From an uncultured Oscillospiraceae bacterium (lineage in GTDB: Bacteria > Bacillota > Clostridia > Oscillospirales > Oscillospiraceae): a stretch of DNA of 36,403 nucleotides. Positions within the stretch are counted from its first letter, which is position 1, and the number at the start of each line of letters is the position of its first letter. The stretch lies in NCBI GenBank assembly GCA_947626085.1, contig CANQQU010000014.1, positions 1 through 36,403 on the forward strand. The letters are read 5' to 3'. Positions 24,096 through 32,304 of the stretch are shown piece after piece. The position numbers and the translations under genes were made by a program. The notes beneath the pieces were generated by a model, which saw only the letters and a program-made list of their open reading frames with translations, searched no databases and was not told the DNA's origin.

Positions 24096-26228
24096 GTGAC
24101 ACTATTTGACAGAGTATTCGGCGGGAACGACACCGTATACGCCCGCACCGAAAAAGCGGTGAACGAAGCCGTCGCGGCCTACGGCGAGGCGGAGAGCGTG
24201 TCCTTCCCCGGCACCGCATACAGCCTGCCCTGCTATTACGCCGTGGTGGGCGAGAAGATCGCCACCCTGGGCCAGATGAAGGCCGCTCTTTCCACCGTGA
24301 AGGCCATGATGACCCGGGCTCCCCGGCTCCACGACGCCTTCCAGTCCGGCATCGCCTCGGCGCTGTGCGCCGAATTTCTGGAGGCCCTGAAGTACCTCCG
24401 GGGCGCCACTCCCTACGAGGCCCCCTGCTGCGGCCATTTGACCGACGCCTTTGTCCGGAACCTGGGCGTGCCCCTGGTCACCGGGGACATCCCCGGCGTG
24501 GCGGTCATTATCGGCGGCGCGGAGACCGCCGATGAAATGGTCAGCCTGGTCAAGAGCTACCAGGGCCAGGGCATGCTGGTCTCCGTCACCGGCGAGGGCA
24601 TCCGCCAGCTGGCGGAAAAAGGCTACAAGACCGGCGAGAACGTCCGGGTGGTCCCCCTGGGCTATGAGACCCAGAGCGTGATCCATGTGGTCTCCGTGGC
24701 CCTGCGGGCGGCGCTGATCTTCGGCAACATCACCCCTGGCGATTTCAAGAGCCTGGCCAAGTACACCATGGACCGGGTCCGGGCCTTCGTCAATGCCTAC
24801 AAGCCCCTGTCCGACGAGACCGTGGCCTACGGCGCCGGCGCCATCTGCCTGGGCTTCCCCGTGATCTCCAACGAGACGGAGAATATGTTCCGGGTGCCCA
24901 AGAGCCTGATCCAGCAGCTGGACACCTCCAAGTGGAACGCCACCTCCCTGGAGGCCCGGGACATCAAGCTGAAGATCACCGATATCGACATCCCCGTGGC
25001 CTTTGCCTCCGCCTTTGAGGGCGAGATCATCCGCCGGGGCGATATGCAGGTGGAGGTGGACGGCTCCCGGGTGGACTGCTTCGAGCTGGTGGCCACCAAG
25101 GACGCCGCCGAGGTGGAGGACCACAAGATCACCGTGGTCGGCCCCGAGCTGGACCAGATCCCTGTGGGCTCCAAGATCTCCCTGTCCTACACCGTGGACG
25201 TGGCAGGCAAGAATATGCAGCCGGACTTCGAGTCCGTCATGGAGCGGAAGTTCCACAGCTACTTAAACTGCATCGAGGGCGTGATGCACACCGGCCAGCG
25301 GGATATGATCCGGGTCCGGATCTCCAAGGCCGATTTCGAGGCGGGCTTCCGCTTCCATCACATCGGCGAGGTCCTCTACGCCAAGGTCAAGAGCGAATTT
25401 GACGCCGTGGTGGACAAGTGCCAGGTGACGATCATTGTGGACGCGGAGAAGAACGCGGAGCTCCGCCGCCACGCCAACGAGGTCTTCTCCAAGCGGGACG
25501 ACCGGCTGAAATCCATGACCGACGAGTCCGTGCCGGTGTACTACACCTGCATCATGTGCCAGGCCTTCTCTCCCAGCCATGTGTGCATCGTCACCCCCGA
25601 GCGGCTGGGCCTGTGCGGCGCGGTGTCCTGGCTGGACGCCAAGGCCACCAACGAGCTGGACCCCACCGGCCCCTGCCAGGTGGTGCCCAAGGACCGCTGC
25701 ATCGACGAGAATCTGGGCCGCTATGAGGACGTGGACGAGGCTGTGAACAAGTACTCCCACGGCGCCCTGGAGCATGTGACCCTGTACTCCCTGTTCCAGG
25801 ACCCCATGACCAGCTGCGGCTGCTTCGAGTGCATCTGCGGCGTGGAGCCGGTGTCCATGGGCGTGGTGATCACCTGCCGGGAGCACGCGGGCATGACGCC
25901 TCTGGGCATGACCTTCTCCGAAATGGCCTCCATGACCGGCGGCGGCGTGCAGACCCCCGGCTTCATGGGCCACGGCAAGCAGTTCATCTCCTCCAAGAAG
26001 TTTTTGAAGGCCGAAGGCGGCCTGGGCCGGATCGTGTGGATGCCCAAGGAGTTGAAGGACGCGGTCCGGGAGCGGTTGGACGCCTCCGCCCTGGAGCTTT
26101 ACGGCGTGGAGAACTTCACCGACATGGTGGCGGACGAGACCGTCTGCACCGACGACCCGGAGCAGCTGCTGAACTACCTGTCCGAGGTGGGCCATCCCGT
26201 TCTCGGCATGGAGCCCTTCGATATGTAA
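24096..26228 (+). CDS. acsB: Acetyl-CoA synthase, CODH/ACS complex beta subunit
   Basis: 710 residues, the full bacterial form with the N-terminal CODH-docking domain that archaeal homologues lack. It joins a methyl group, CO and CoA at the A-cluster. The [4Fe-4S] cysteines are Cys485, 488, 497 and 507. The distal nickel site is Cys574-Gly-Cys576 in SCGCFEC. Their spacing equals that of the Moorella enzyme (506/509/518/528, 595/597) with a constant offset of 21. The start is GTG at 24096 after TTAGGAGG. The corrinoid protein (acsC/acsD) and methyltransferase (acsE) genes do not follow; a terminator does. Confidence 0.97.
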   Translation: MTLFDRVFGGNDTVYARTEKAVNEAVAAYGEAESVSFPGTAYSLPCYYAVVGEKIATLGQMKAALSTVKAMMTRAPRLHDAFQSGIASALCAEFLEALKYLRGATPYEAPCCGHLTDAFVRNLGVPLVTGDIPGVAVIIGGAETADEMVSLVKSYQGQGMLVSVTGEGIRQLAEKGYKTGENVRVVPLGYETQSVIHVVSVALRAALIFGNITPGDFKSLAKYTMDRVRAFVNAYKPLSDETVAYGAGAICLGFPVISNETENMFRVPKSLIQQLDTSKWNATSLEARDIKLKITDIDIPVAFASAFEGEIIRRGDMQVEVDGSRVDCFELVATKDAAEVEDHKITVVGPELDQIPVGSKISLSYTVDVAGKNMQPDFESVMERKFHSYLNCIEGVMHTGQRDMIRVRISKADFEAGFRFHHIGEVLYAKVKSEFDAVVDKCQVTIIVDAEKNAELRRHANEVFSKRDDRLKSMTDESVPVYYTCIMCQAFSPSHVCIVTPERLGLCGAVSWLDAKATNELDPTGPCQVVPKDRCIDENLGRYEDVDEAVNKYSHGALEHVTLYSLFQDPMTSCGCFECICGVEPVSMGVVITCREHAGMTPLGMTFSEMASMTGGGVQTPGFMGHGKQFISSKKFLKAEGGLGRIVWMPKELKDAVRERLDASALELYGVENFTDMVADETVCTDDPEQLLNYLSEVGHPVLGMEPFDM

Positions 26229-26258
26229 CCGAAGGGGTAAAGAACATACGATAAAAAC

Positions 26259-26283
26259 GGCGGCAAGGGCAACCCTTGCCGCC
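26259..26283. terminator. Terminator between acsB and nagB, active mainly on minus
   Basis: 11-bp perfect stem GGCGGCAAGGG / CCCTTGCCGCC with a 3-base loop. On minus it is followed by GTTTTTAT, ideal for nagB; on plus by GCTTCGTATTTTT, weaker, for acsB. Confidence 0.85.
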
Positions 26284-26324
26284 GCTTCGTATTTTTGTGG
26301 CGCTTTGCCCGGTTCCGGATAAAG

Positions 26325-27080
26325 CTACAGCAGCGCCGCACTGTCCGGATCCAGGTAGAGGACGGCGCCGCCGTGCCGCCGGAGGGCGGAGGCGGGGCAG
26401 GCCTCGGAAATTGGACCGTAAAGGGTATTTCGCACCGCCTGGGCTTTGGTAGCCGCCGGCACCACGCAGAACAGCCGCCTACCACCCATCAGAGCCGGCA
26501 CTGTCAGGGTCAGGGCGTGGGTGGGCACCTGGGAAAGGGCCGTGAAGCAGCCGTCGTTGACCTGCTGCTGGCGGCAGACCGGGTCCAGGGCCACCTTCTT
26601 TACCAGCACCGGGTCGGAAAAATCCGCCACCGGCGGGTCGTTGAAGGCCACATGGCCGTTTTCCCCAATGCCCAGGCAGACGATATCCACTGGGTACTGC
26701 TCTAAGAGGGCGGCGTAGCGGGCGCACTCGGCCTCCGGATCTTCGCCACCACGGAGGTAGTGGACCTCTTTAAACGGCGCCTTGTCAAAAAGCGCCCTTC
26801 GGAGGAAATTGCCGAAGCCCTGAGGGGCGTCCGGGGCCAGGCCAATGTACTCGTCCATGTGGAAGGCCCAGATCCGGGTAAAATCCACGGTTTTGTCCGC
26901 CGCCAGGGCCGCCAACACCTCGTTTTGGGAGGGGGCGGCGGCGAAGATCATGTTGCAGCAGTCCTTTTCCGCCAGCACCTGGCGGATGGCGGCGGCAATG
27001 TCCCGGGCGGCCGCCGCGCCCATTTCCGCCCGGGTGTCGAAGATCTCCACCCGGAGCAAATCGAATGACAATTCTTTCAT
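26325..27080 (-). CDS. nagB: Glucosamine-6-phosphate deaminase family protein
   Basis: 251 residues. Converts glucosamine 6-phosphate to fructose 6-phosphate and ammonium in family members. FHMDEYIGL carries the proton-abstracting Asp (E. coli Asp72). The ring-opening motif reads CLGIGENGHVAFNDPP: the His of DGH is kept, but the positions of E. coli Asp141 and Glu148 are Asn and Asp. SQVPTHALTLTVPALM and the C-terminal region are typical. The ribosome binding site AGGAG overlaps the nagA stop, so it is coupled to nagA. The deaminase role is likely given nagA, but the altered site leaves room for another amino-sugar phosphate substrate. Confidence 0.85.
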   Translation of the reverse strand: MKELSFDLLRVEIFDTRAEMGAAAARDIAAAIRQVLAEKDCCNMIFAAAPSQNEVLAALAADKTVDFTRIWAFHMDEYIGLAPDAPQGFGNFLRRALFDKAPFKEVHYLRGGEDPEAECARYAALLEQYPVDIVCLGIGENGHVAFNDPPVADFSDPVLVKKVALDPVCRQQQVNDGCFTALSQVPTHALTLTVPALMGGRRLFCVVPAATKAQAVRNTLYGPISEACPASALRRHGGAVLYLDPDSAALL

Positions 27081-27089
27081 TTCGTTCTC

Positions 27090-28262
27090 CTAGTTTTCAT
27101 AGCGCACTACGCCATCCGTCCAAACCCGCCGGATGCGGATATCCTCATCAAAGAGGACCAGATCCGCCTTTCGACCCGGAGCCACGGTGCCGGTCTCGTT
27201 CTGTTTCCCGATCACCCGGGCGGGAGTCTGGGTCATCATTTCCACGGCCTCGGGTAACGTAGCTCCGGCAAGCCGCACCATGTTTCGCACCAGCCGGTCG
27301 GCGGTGCAGACGGAGCCGGCGAAGGCGGTCCTGTCCGGCATTTTGGCCACTCCGTCCTCAATGATCACCCGCTGACCCTGGGACAGGCTGCCCAAAATAC
27401 TCTCCCCCTGGATCTGGCCGGCGGCCCGCATGGCGTCGGTGACCAGGCACAGTCGCTTGGGGCCGATGAAGCGGTAGGCCATTTGTAGCAGCTCCGGAGG
27501 AAGGTGGCAGCCGTCGGCGATGATCTCGCTGGTGAGCTGGGGCAGCACATAGGCCGCCTCCACCACGCCGCCCCGGCGGAAGCCTCCCTGCCGGGTGATG
27601 GTGGAGCAGCCGGAATAGAGATGGGTCACATGGGTGTATCCCGCCTCCACCGCCGATACCACCTGGGAATAGGTGGCGTCGCTGTGGCCGATGGCGGCGG
27701 TGATGCCCCTGCGTTTCAGCTCCCTGCCCAAGTCCAACGCCCCGGGCAGCTCTGGGGCCAGAGACCAGCGGAGAATGTCCGGGCATCGCTCCAAAATTTC
27801 GGCGCACTCCGCCGGGTCCGGGTTCCGAAGTTGGCTGGGGTCCTGGGCTCCCGCCTGGGCGGGGGAAAAGTAGGGCCCCTCCAGGTGCAGCCCCAGCATT
27901 CTGGCACCATCTCCCAGTTCTGAACGGCAGCGGTAAAAAACGTCGAAAGCATTCAGCAGCTCCTCCCGGGTGGCGGATAGGGTGGTGGGGGTGATGCAGG
28001 TGGTGCCGTGGCGCAGATGGAGGGCCGCGGCGGCCCGCCACGCCTCCTCGGTGCCGTCCATGAAGTCGGCCCCGCCGCCGCCGTGGAGGTGAATGTCGAT
28101 AAATCCGTGGGACAGGTACAGCCCCTCCCCGTCGACGCCGGGCAGGGCCGGGTCTACCGTGCCATGGGGGAGAACGGCCTCGATTCGGTCGCCGTCAATG
28201 ACGATGTCCCGGGGCTGGATATCCCCCTGGACCAGCAGCACGTCCCGAATTACATGGCGCAT
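27090..28262 (-). CDS. nagA: N-acetylglucosamine-6-phosphate deacetylase
   Basis: 390 residues, usual length. Amidohydrolase fold with metal and catalytic residues: HLHGG at 58-62, Glu128 in LHLEGPYF, His193 in GHSDAT, His214 in VTHLYSG, and catalytic Asp276 in VTDAM. It removes the acetyl group from GlcNAc 6-phosphate before NagB acts. THLYSGCS replaces the more usual THLFNAM, a mild difference near the substrate. The ATG at 28262 lies inside the end of the isomerase gene (13-base overlap), with G-rich GGAGGAGG upstream. Confidence 0.92.
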   Translation of the reverse strand: MRHVIRDVLLVQGDIQPRDIVIDGDRIEAVLPHGTVDPALPGVDGEGLYLSHGFIDIHLHGGGGADFMDGTEEAWRAAAALHLRHGTTCITPTTLSATREELLNAFDVFYRCRSELGDGARMLGLHLEGPYFSPAQAGAQDPSQLRNPDPAECAEILERCPDILRWSLAPELPGALDLGRELKRRGITAAIGHSDATYSQVVSAVEAGYTHVTHLYSGCSTITRQGGFRRGGVVEAAYVLPQLTSEIIADGCHLPPELLQMAYRFIGPKRLCLVTDAMRAAGQIQGESILGSLSQGQRVIIEDGVAKMPDRTAFAGSVCTADRLVRNMVRLAGATLPEAVEMMTQTPARVIGKQNETGTVAPGRKADLVLFDEDIRIRRVWTDGVVRYEN

Positions 28263-29113
28263 GGCTCCCCCTCCTCCAGCAGCTTCCGCAGGGCATGGGC
28301 GCTCTCCACGGTGGCGGCCATGCCCCCCTGGGAGAAGACCGCGCCGCCGGGCTGGCGCATCAGCGCCTCACTGATCCCGGCGCCCACCCGGTAGTGGGTC
28401 TCCAGGGACAGATAGCCCTTATAGCCGTCCCGCCGGAGGGCGGCGAGCAGGCCGGGATAGTCCACCCAGCCCGTGCCGATCTTCACACATTCCGGCTCCC
28501 CGGCGGCATTCAGCACGGCGTCCTTGATGTGGACGTGGTCCAGCCAGGGCTTCACCGCCAGATACCCCTCCGGGTAGGGCCGCTCCCGGCCCGGGTCGTA
28601 CAGATCGTTGCCGGGGTCGTAGATGGCCCCAAATTCCGGGGCGTCCAGCCGGGTCAAAAGGGCCCCCAGGGCGGCGTGATTGGGGGTGTTGACGCTGGGA
28701 TCGGCCTCCAAAAGGAGCCGCTTGCCCCGCTCCCTCAAAATTTCCCCGGCGGGGCCGAAGGCGTCCAGGATTTCATCCGTCACCCCGGGCGCGCCCTGGG
28801 CAAAAAAGGCAAAGCCCCGAATATTGCCGCACCCCAGCTCCTCCGCCCCGTCGCAGAGGCGCTTGAGCTTGTCCAGCTCTCCCGGGGCCTCCGCCAGAGG
28901 GCACTTATAAAAGGAGCTTGCCAGGTCGCAGACCGCCAGGCCCTCCCCGTCCAGAAGCCGCCGGTATTCCCGGAGCCGCCGGATGGGGATCTGGTCAATG
29001 GGCGTGTCCTCCACGCTGCGCAGCTCCACCCCGGAAAAGCCCAGCTTTTTCGCCAGCGCCACCGCCTGACGCAGGTCCTGGGTGGCCTCGTCGGTAATGT
29101 AGGCAAGTCTCAT
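28250..29113 (-). CDS. Sugar phosphate isomerase/epimerase-like TIM-barrel protein
   Basis: 287 residues of the xylose isomerase-like (AP endonuclease 2) barrel family. It begins RLAYITDEATQDLRQAVALAKKLGFSGVELR; likely metal ligands are the Glu of LLLEADPS, Asp of AIYDPGND, His of DHVHIKDA and Glu of LSLETHY. Members isomerise or epimerise keto sugars, dehydrate inosose, or act as lyases on 3-keto glycosides. Its ATG overlaps the upstream Gfo/Idh stop (ATGA) and its 3' end overlaps nagA. The Gfo/Idh partner encoded just before suggests that it works on the oxidised product. Confidence 0.85.
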   Translation of the reverse strand: MRLAYITDEATQDLRQAVALAKKLGFSGVELRSVEDTPIDQIPIRRLREYRRLLDGEGLAVCDLASSFYKCPLAEAPGELDKLKRLCDGAEELGCGNIRGFAFFAQGAPGVTDEILDAFGPAGEILRERGKRLLLEADPSVNTPNHAALGALLTRLDAPEFGAIYDPGNDLYDPGRERPYPEGYLAVKPWLDHVHIKDAVLNAAGEPECVKIGTGWVDYPGLLAALRRDGYKGYLSLETHYRVGAGISEALMRQPGGAVFSQGGMAATVESAHALRKLLEEGEPCAM

Positions 29114-30144
29114 TGGAATTTCACCGGCAGGCCCGCTTTGGTGGACTCGTAGACGGCGCAGATGACCTTCACCGCCAGGGCCGCCTCCTCCGGGGGCAGC
29201 ATGGGGGCCCGGTCGTCCCGGACCGCCTGGGCAATGTCCCGCAGCAGGCAGATGTGGCCGTAGATGCCGATATCGATGGGATTTTTCGCGCCGCCCACCA
29301 CGTCGGACCCCAGATCAGGCCGAAGCGGAGCGTTTTCCTGATCGATAAAGTTCCAGGCAATGATGTGCTGATCGTCGAAGCTGACGGTGCCCTTTTCCCC
29401 GTAGACGGTGAAGGTGCTGGAATAGCCGGGGTAGGCGATGGTGGCCCCCTCGATGACGCACAGAGCTCCGTCCTTCATCCGAATCAGGGCGGCGGCAGTG
29501 TCCTCCACGGGAATGTCCCGGCAGAGGGTGGCGGCCTTGCCGTAGAGGGTGTCGATCTGTCCGCCCAGCATCCAGAGGATCAGATCGATGCCGTGGACGC
29601 CCTGATTCATCAATGCGCCGCCCCCGTCTAAGTCCCAGGTGCCCCGCCAGCCGGCGCTGTTGTAGTACGCCTGGTCCCGGTAGTAGTTGAGCCGGGCTTC
29701 GGCCATGCAGATCCGGCCCAGGGCCCCTTGGGCGATCAGCTCCTTCAGCGCGATGGCCACGGGCATAAGCCGCCGCTGGAAGATGCACTGCATTTTCACG
29801 CCGCTCGCCCGGACCACCCGGATGACCTCCTCGATTTTTTCCGGGGTGATCTCCATGGGCTTTTCGCAGACGATGGCCTTGCCCGCCCGGGCGGCGTCCA
29901 TCACCACCTGGCCGTGAAGGCCGCTTGGGACGCAGACGCAGACGATGTCGATCTCCGGGTCGGCCAGCATGGCATGATAGTCCGGATAGACCTTTTTCAC
30001 GCCATGGTCCTGGGCGTAGGCCTCGGCCTTCTCCCGGTCCACGTCGCAGCAGCCGTAGAGGCAGCAGCCCTCGCTTGCCAGCTGTTTCAGGGCGCTGGCG
30101 TGGGTAAAGGCGATAACGCCGCACCCGATGATGCCAAAATTCAT
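29110..30144 (-). CDS. Gfo/Idh/MocA family dehydrogenase (minus arm)
   Basis: 344 residues. NAD(P) loop GIIGCGVIA at 4-12, EKP at 94-96, and the C-terminal motif LDGGGALMNQGVHGIDL with active-site His184. Members oxidise hydroxyls of sugars, inositols or glycosides (GH109 enzymes belong here). The ATG at 30144 has AAGGAGG upstream; a longer frame to 30186 is not supported. It shares the block YYNS..WRGT..LDGGGALMNQG with the dehydrogenase at 33569-34606 on the plus arm, so the two are paralogues. First enzyme gene after the AraC regulator. Confidence 0.9.
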   Translation of the reverse strand: MNFGIIGCGVIAFTHASALKQLASEGCCLYGCCDVDREKAEAYAQDHGVKKVYPDYHAMLADPEIDIVCVCVPSGLHGQVVMDAARAGKAIVCEKPMEITPEKIEEVIRVVRASGVKMQCIFQRRLMPVAIALKELIAQGALGRICMAEARLNYYRDQAYYNSAGWRGTWDLDGGGALMNQGVHGIDLILWMLGGQIDTLYGKAATLCRDIPVEDTAAALIRMKDGALCVIEGATIAYPGYSSTFTVYGEKGTVSFDDQHIIAWNFIDQENAPLRPDLGSDVVGGAKNPIDIGIYGHICLLRDIAQAVRDDRAPMLPPEEAALAVKVICAVYESTKAGLPVKFQ

Positions 30145-30194
30145 AGATTTATCCTCCTTGGGCGGAAGCTCCGCCAAAATAACCATGAAAAGTA

Positions 30195-30228
30195 CCCCGC
30201 CCCGGGCCGGGTGCGGTAGGGGGCGGGG
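30195..30228 (-). terminator. Hairpin between AraC gene and downstream operon, possible partial terminator
   Basis: Stem CCCCGCCCC / GGGGCGGGG with a 16-base loop, followed on minus by TACTTTTCAT. It comes soon after the regulator's stop codon and could lower readthrough into the enzyme genes. No separate promoter was seen for them in the 88-base gap. Confidence 0.5.
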
Positions 30229-30232
30229 GAGA

Positions 30233-31105
30233 TCACTTCTTTTCCGAATGCAGTATCGGCTCCGGCAGACCGATGGGCTGGCGGTAGGTGTAGAACCGGG
30301 AGCTGGAATACCGCTGGCGGTACTCCACCGGGGAGACCTGCTCGTGGTTCTTAAAATAACGGCTGAAATAGTGCAGGCTCTGGAAGCCCACCATCTCCGA
30401 GATCTCGCTGATGTTGGAGTTGGTGGTGAGCAGCAGCTCCTTGGCCTTGCCCAGGCGGACCTGGTTGATATACTTGTTGGGGGTGGTGTTCAGGGTCTGC
30501 TTGAAGGCCAGGATCAGGGTGCTTTTGCTCACGCTGGCCACCTTGGCCAGGTCCTCCAGGGTGATGGGGGTGATGTAGTTTTCCTGAATGTATCGGATCA
30601 CCGCCGCCATGTCCACCCCGGTGGTGCGGCCTGTGGGCAGTTCTTGGAGCTGATCCGGCCTGGGAAGACCCGTCTGAGGCCGCTGAGACCGCAGCAGAAG
30701 CACCAGCGTCAGCCCGAAGTAGTAGCAGACGCAGTTGTAGCTGTATGGAGCGGCCTGGGCGCTTTCCCGCAGAATGTGGTCAAAGTAATACTGAAACCTG
30801 CCGAAGTCCACATCCAGAACGGCAGGGAGCCGGTTTAGGTCCCGGGCCAGCTGCTCATCGGCGACGGTGAATTTAATGTCCATGAGCTGGGGCTGGGGTT
30901 CCTGTTCTTCACGAATGATGGAATGGATGGTGTGGGGGCGGATCAACAGGACCTGCCGGTCCTGCATGGGGATGGTTTCCTCGCCCAGGGTGATCCGTCC
31001 GCCGCTCTTCAGCACCGCTATGATTTGATAATAACTGTGGCTATGAAGTTCGTTTTCCCAATATTGGAAGTATTTGCCCGACCATAACACGCTGAATTCG
31101 TACAC
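30233..31105 (-). CDS. AraC family transcriptional regulator
   Basis: 290 residues. The N-terminal cupin ligand domain (about 1-110; HSHSYYQIIAVLKSGG, then VLLIRPHTIHSI) is followed by a C-terminal double HTH (about 170-270) with ITLEDLAKVASVSKSTLILAFKQTLNTTPNKYINQVRLGKAKELL and the closing ISEISEMVGFQSLHYFSRYFKNHEQVSPVEYRQRY. The start is GTG at 31105 with AAAGGAAG eight bases upstream. Set between two divergent arms of the amino-sugar locus, it is the obvious activator of both, responding to a sugar intermediate. Confidence 0.93.
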   Translation of the reverse strand: MYEFSVLWSGKYFQYWENELHSHSYYQIIAVLKSGGRITLGEETIPMQDRQVLLIRPHTIHSIIREEQEPQPQLMDIKFTVADEQLARDLNRLPAVLDVDFGRFQYYFDHILRESAQAAPYSYNCVCYYFGLTLVLLLRSQRPQTGLPRPDQLQELPTGRTTGVDMAAVIRYIQENYITPITLEDLAKVASVSKSTLILAFKQTLNTTPNKYINQVRLGKAKELLLTTNSNISEISEMVGFQSLHYFSRYFKNHEQVSPVEYRQRYSSSRFYTYRQPIGLPEPILHSEKK

Positions 31106-31144
31106 AATCGACGCTTCCTTTCAGGCCTAAAATCCCGCATTCTT

Positions 31145-31172
31145 AGTATAGCACAAAGATTCTAATTTGTAA
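31145..31172 (-). promoter_or_regulatory. Promoter of the AraC gene and minus arm
   Basis: On minus, TTACAA (31167-31172), 16-base spacer, TATACT (31145-31150) preceded by TGC. Confidence 0.6.
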
Positions 31173-31237
31173 ACTACTTCCAAGAAAAAAGATTTATAAT
31201 AAACTTGATATGTGCAAATTGCGTAAAATTATGGACA

Positions 31238-31266
31238 AAGACATTTGCCCACGGATGTGTTATACT
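31238..31266 (+). promoter_or_regulatory. Promoter of the plus arm (2-hydroxyacid dehydrogenase operon)
   Basis: -10 TATACT (31261-31266) preceded by TGT; a weak -35 AAGACA (31238-31243) at 17 bases. A weak -35 fits activation by the adjacent AraC protein. Confidence 0.55.
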
Positions 31267-31319
31267 ACACATACACAATAGCCGTATTGTATGTACGGCG
31301 AGAATATGAGGAGGAGACC

Positions 31320-32303
31320 ATGAAAATCGCCATGCTTTTGGACCAGGTCGTCTACCCGAAGGTAATCCACCCCCTGACCCAGGCGCAATTTCAGGCAATG
31401 GCGGAGCTGTCCGTAAACCAAACAAAAGAAAATGAAATTGAAAACGCCGCTTGCCTGATCAAGGACGCCGACTTCGCCGTTACCAGTTGGGGAAGCCCCG
31501 CCATTACGGCTCGGCTGCTGGACCAGGCCCCCAACCTCAAGCTCATCGCCCACGCCGCCGGCAGCGTCAAGAGCGTCGTCACGGATGAGATGTATCGCCG
31601 GGGCGTAAGGATCGTATCCGCGGCCAAGGTCCTCAGCACCGGGGTGTCCGAGACCGCCCTGGGGCTGACCATCGCCAGCGCCAAGAACCTGTTCGCCCTT
31701 AACGACGACACCCACCGGGGCGGCTGGAGCCACGACGGCGTCACGGAGATGTACGGCATCACCGTGGGCATCATCGGCTTTGGCCTGGCAGGGAAGCACT
31801 ATGCCGAGCTGCTCCGGCCCTTCAGCGTGGAGGTCATCGCCTATGACCCCCTGGTGGGGGCGGAGGCCATGGCCGCCGTCGGGGCGCGGAAGGCAGAGCT
31901 GGAGGAGGTCTTTACCCGCAGCGACATTCTCAGCCTCCACGCCCCCCAGCTGGACAGTACTTACCACATGGTGGACCGGGACCGGCTGGAGTCCATGAAG
32001 TCCGGGGCCATCCTGATCAACACCGCCCGGGGCAGCCTGGTGGACGAGGCCGCGCTGGCGGACTATCTGGCCGCCGGGAAGCTGAAGTATGCCTGCCTGG
32101 ACGTGACAGACCCGGAGCCCCCCGCCCAGGACAGCCCCCTGCGTCGTCTGCCCAACTGCATCCTGACCCCCCATTTGGCGGGGCAGGCCAACAACGGCCT
32201 GATGAAGCTGGGGGATTTCTGCCTGGAACAGATTCAAAATTATCTGGCGGGCCGCCCGCTGGAGGGCGAGGTCCGGCAGGAAATGCTCTCCACCATCGCC
32301 TGA
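31320..32303 (+). CDS. D-isomer-specific 2-hydroxyacid dehydrogenase
   Basis: 327 residues. NAD(P) loop VGIIGFGLAGKHY near 150; catalytic triad Arg in NTARGSLVDE, Glu in VTDPEPP and His in LTPHLAGQ. It reduces 2-oxo acids or oxidises D-2-hydroxyacids; the family also covers phosphoglycerate and erythronate-type substrates. The ATG at 31320 follows GAGGAGG. First gene of a four-gene plus-strand operon; the next gene begins one base after its stop. With an enolase-fold dehydratase next door, it may act on a 2-keto-3-deoxy sugar acid. Confidence 0.9.
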   Translation: MKIAMLLDQVVYPKVIHPLTQAQFQAMAELSVNQTKENEIENAACLIKDADFAVTSWGSPAITARLLDQAPNLKLIAHAAGSVKSVVTDEMYRRGVRIVSAAKVLSTGVSETALGLTIASAKNLFALNDDTHRGGWSHDGVTEMYGITVGIIGFGLAGKHYAELLRPFSVEVIAYDPLVGAEAMAAVGARKAELEEVFTRSDILSLHAPQLDSTYHMVDRDRLESMKSGAILINTARGSLVDEAALADYLAAGKLKYACLDVTDPEPPAQDSPLRRLPNCILTPHLAGQANNGLMKLGDFCLEQIQNYLAGRPLEGEVRQEMLSTIA

Positions 32304-32304
32304 C

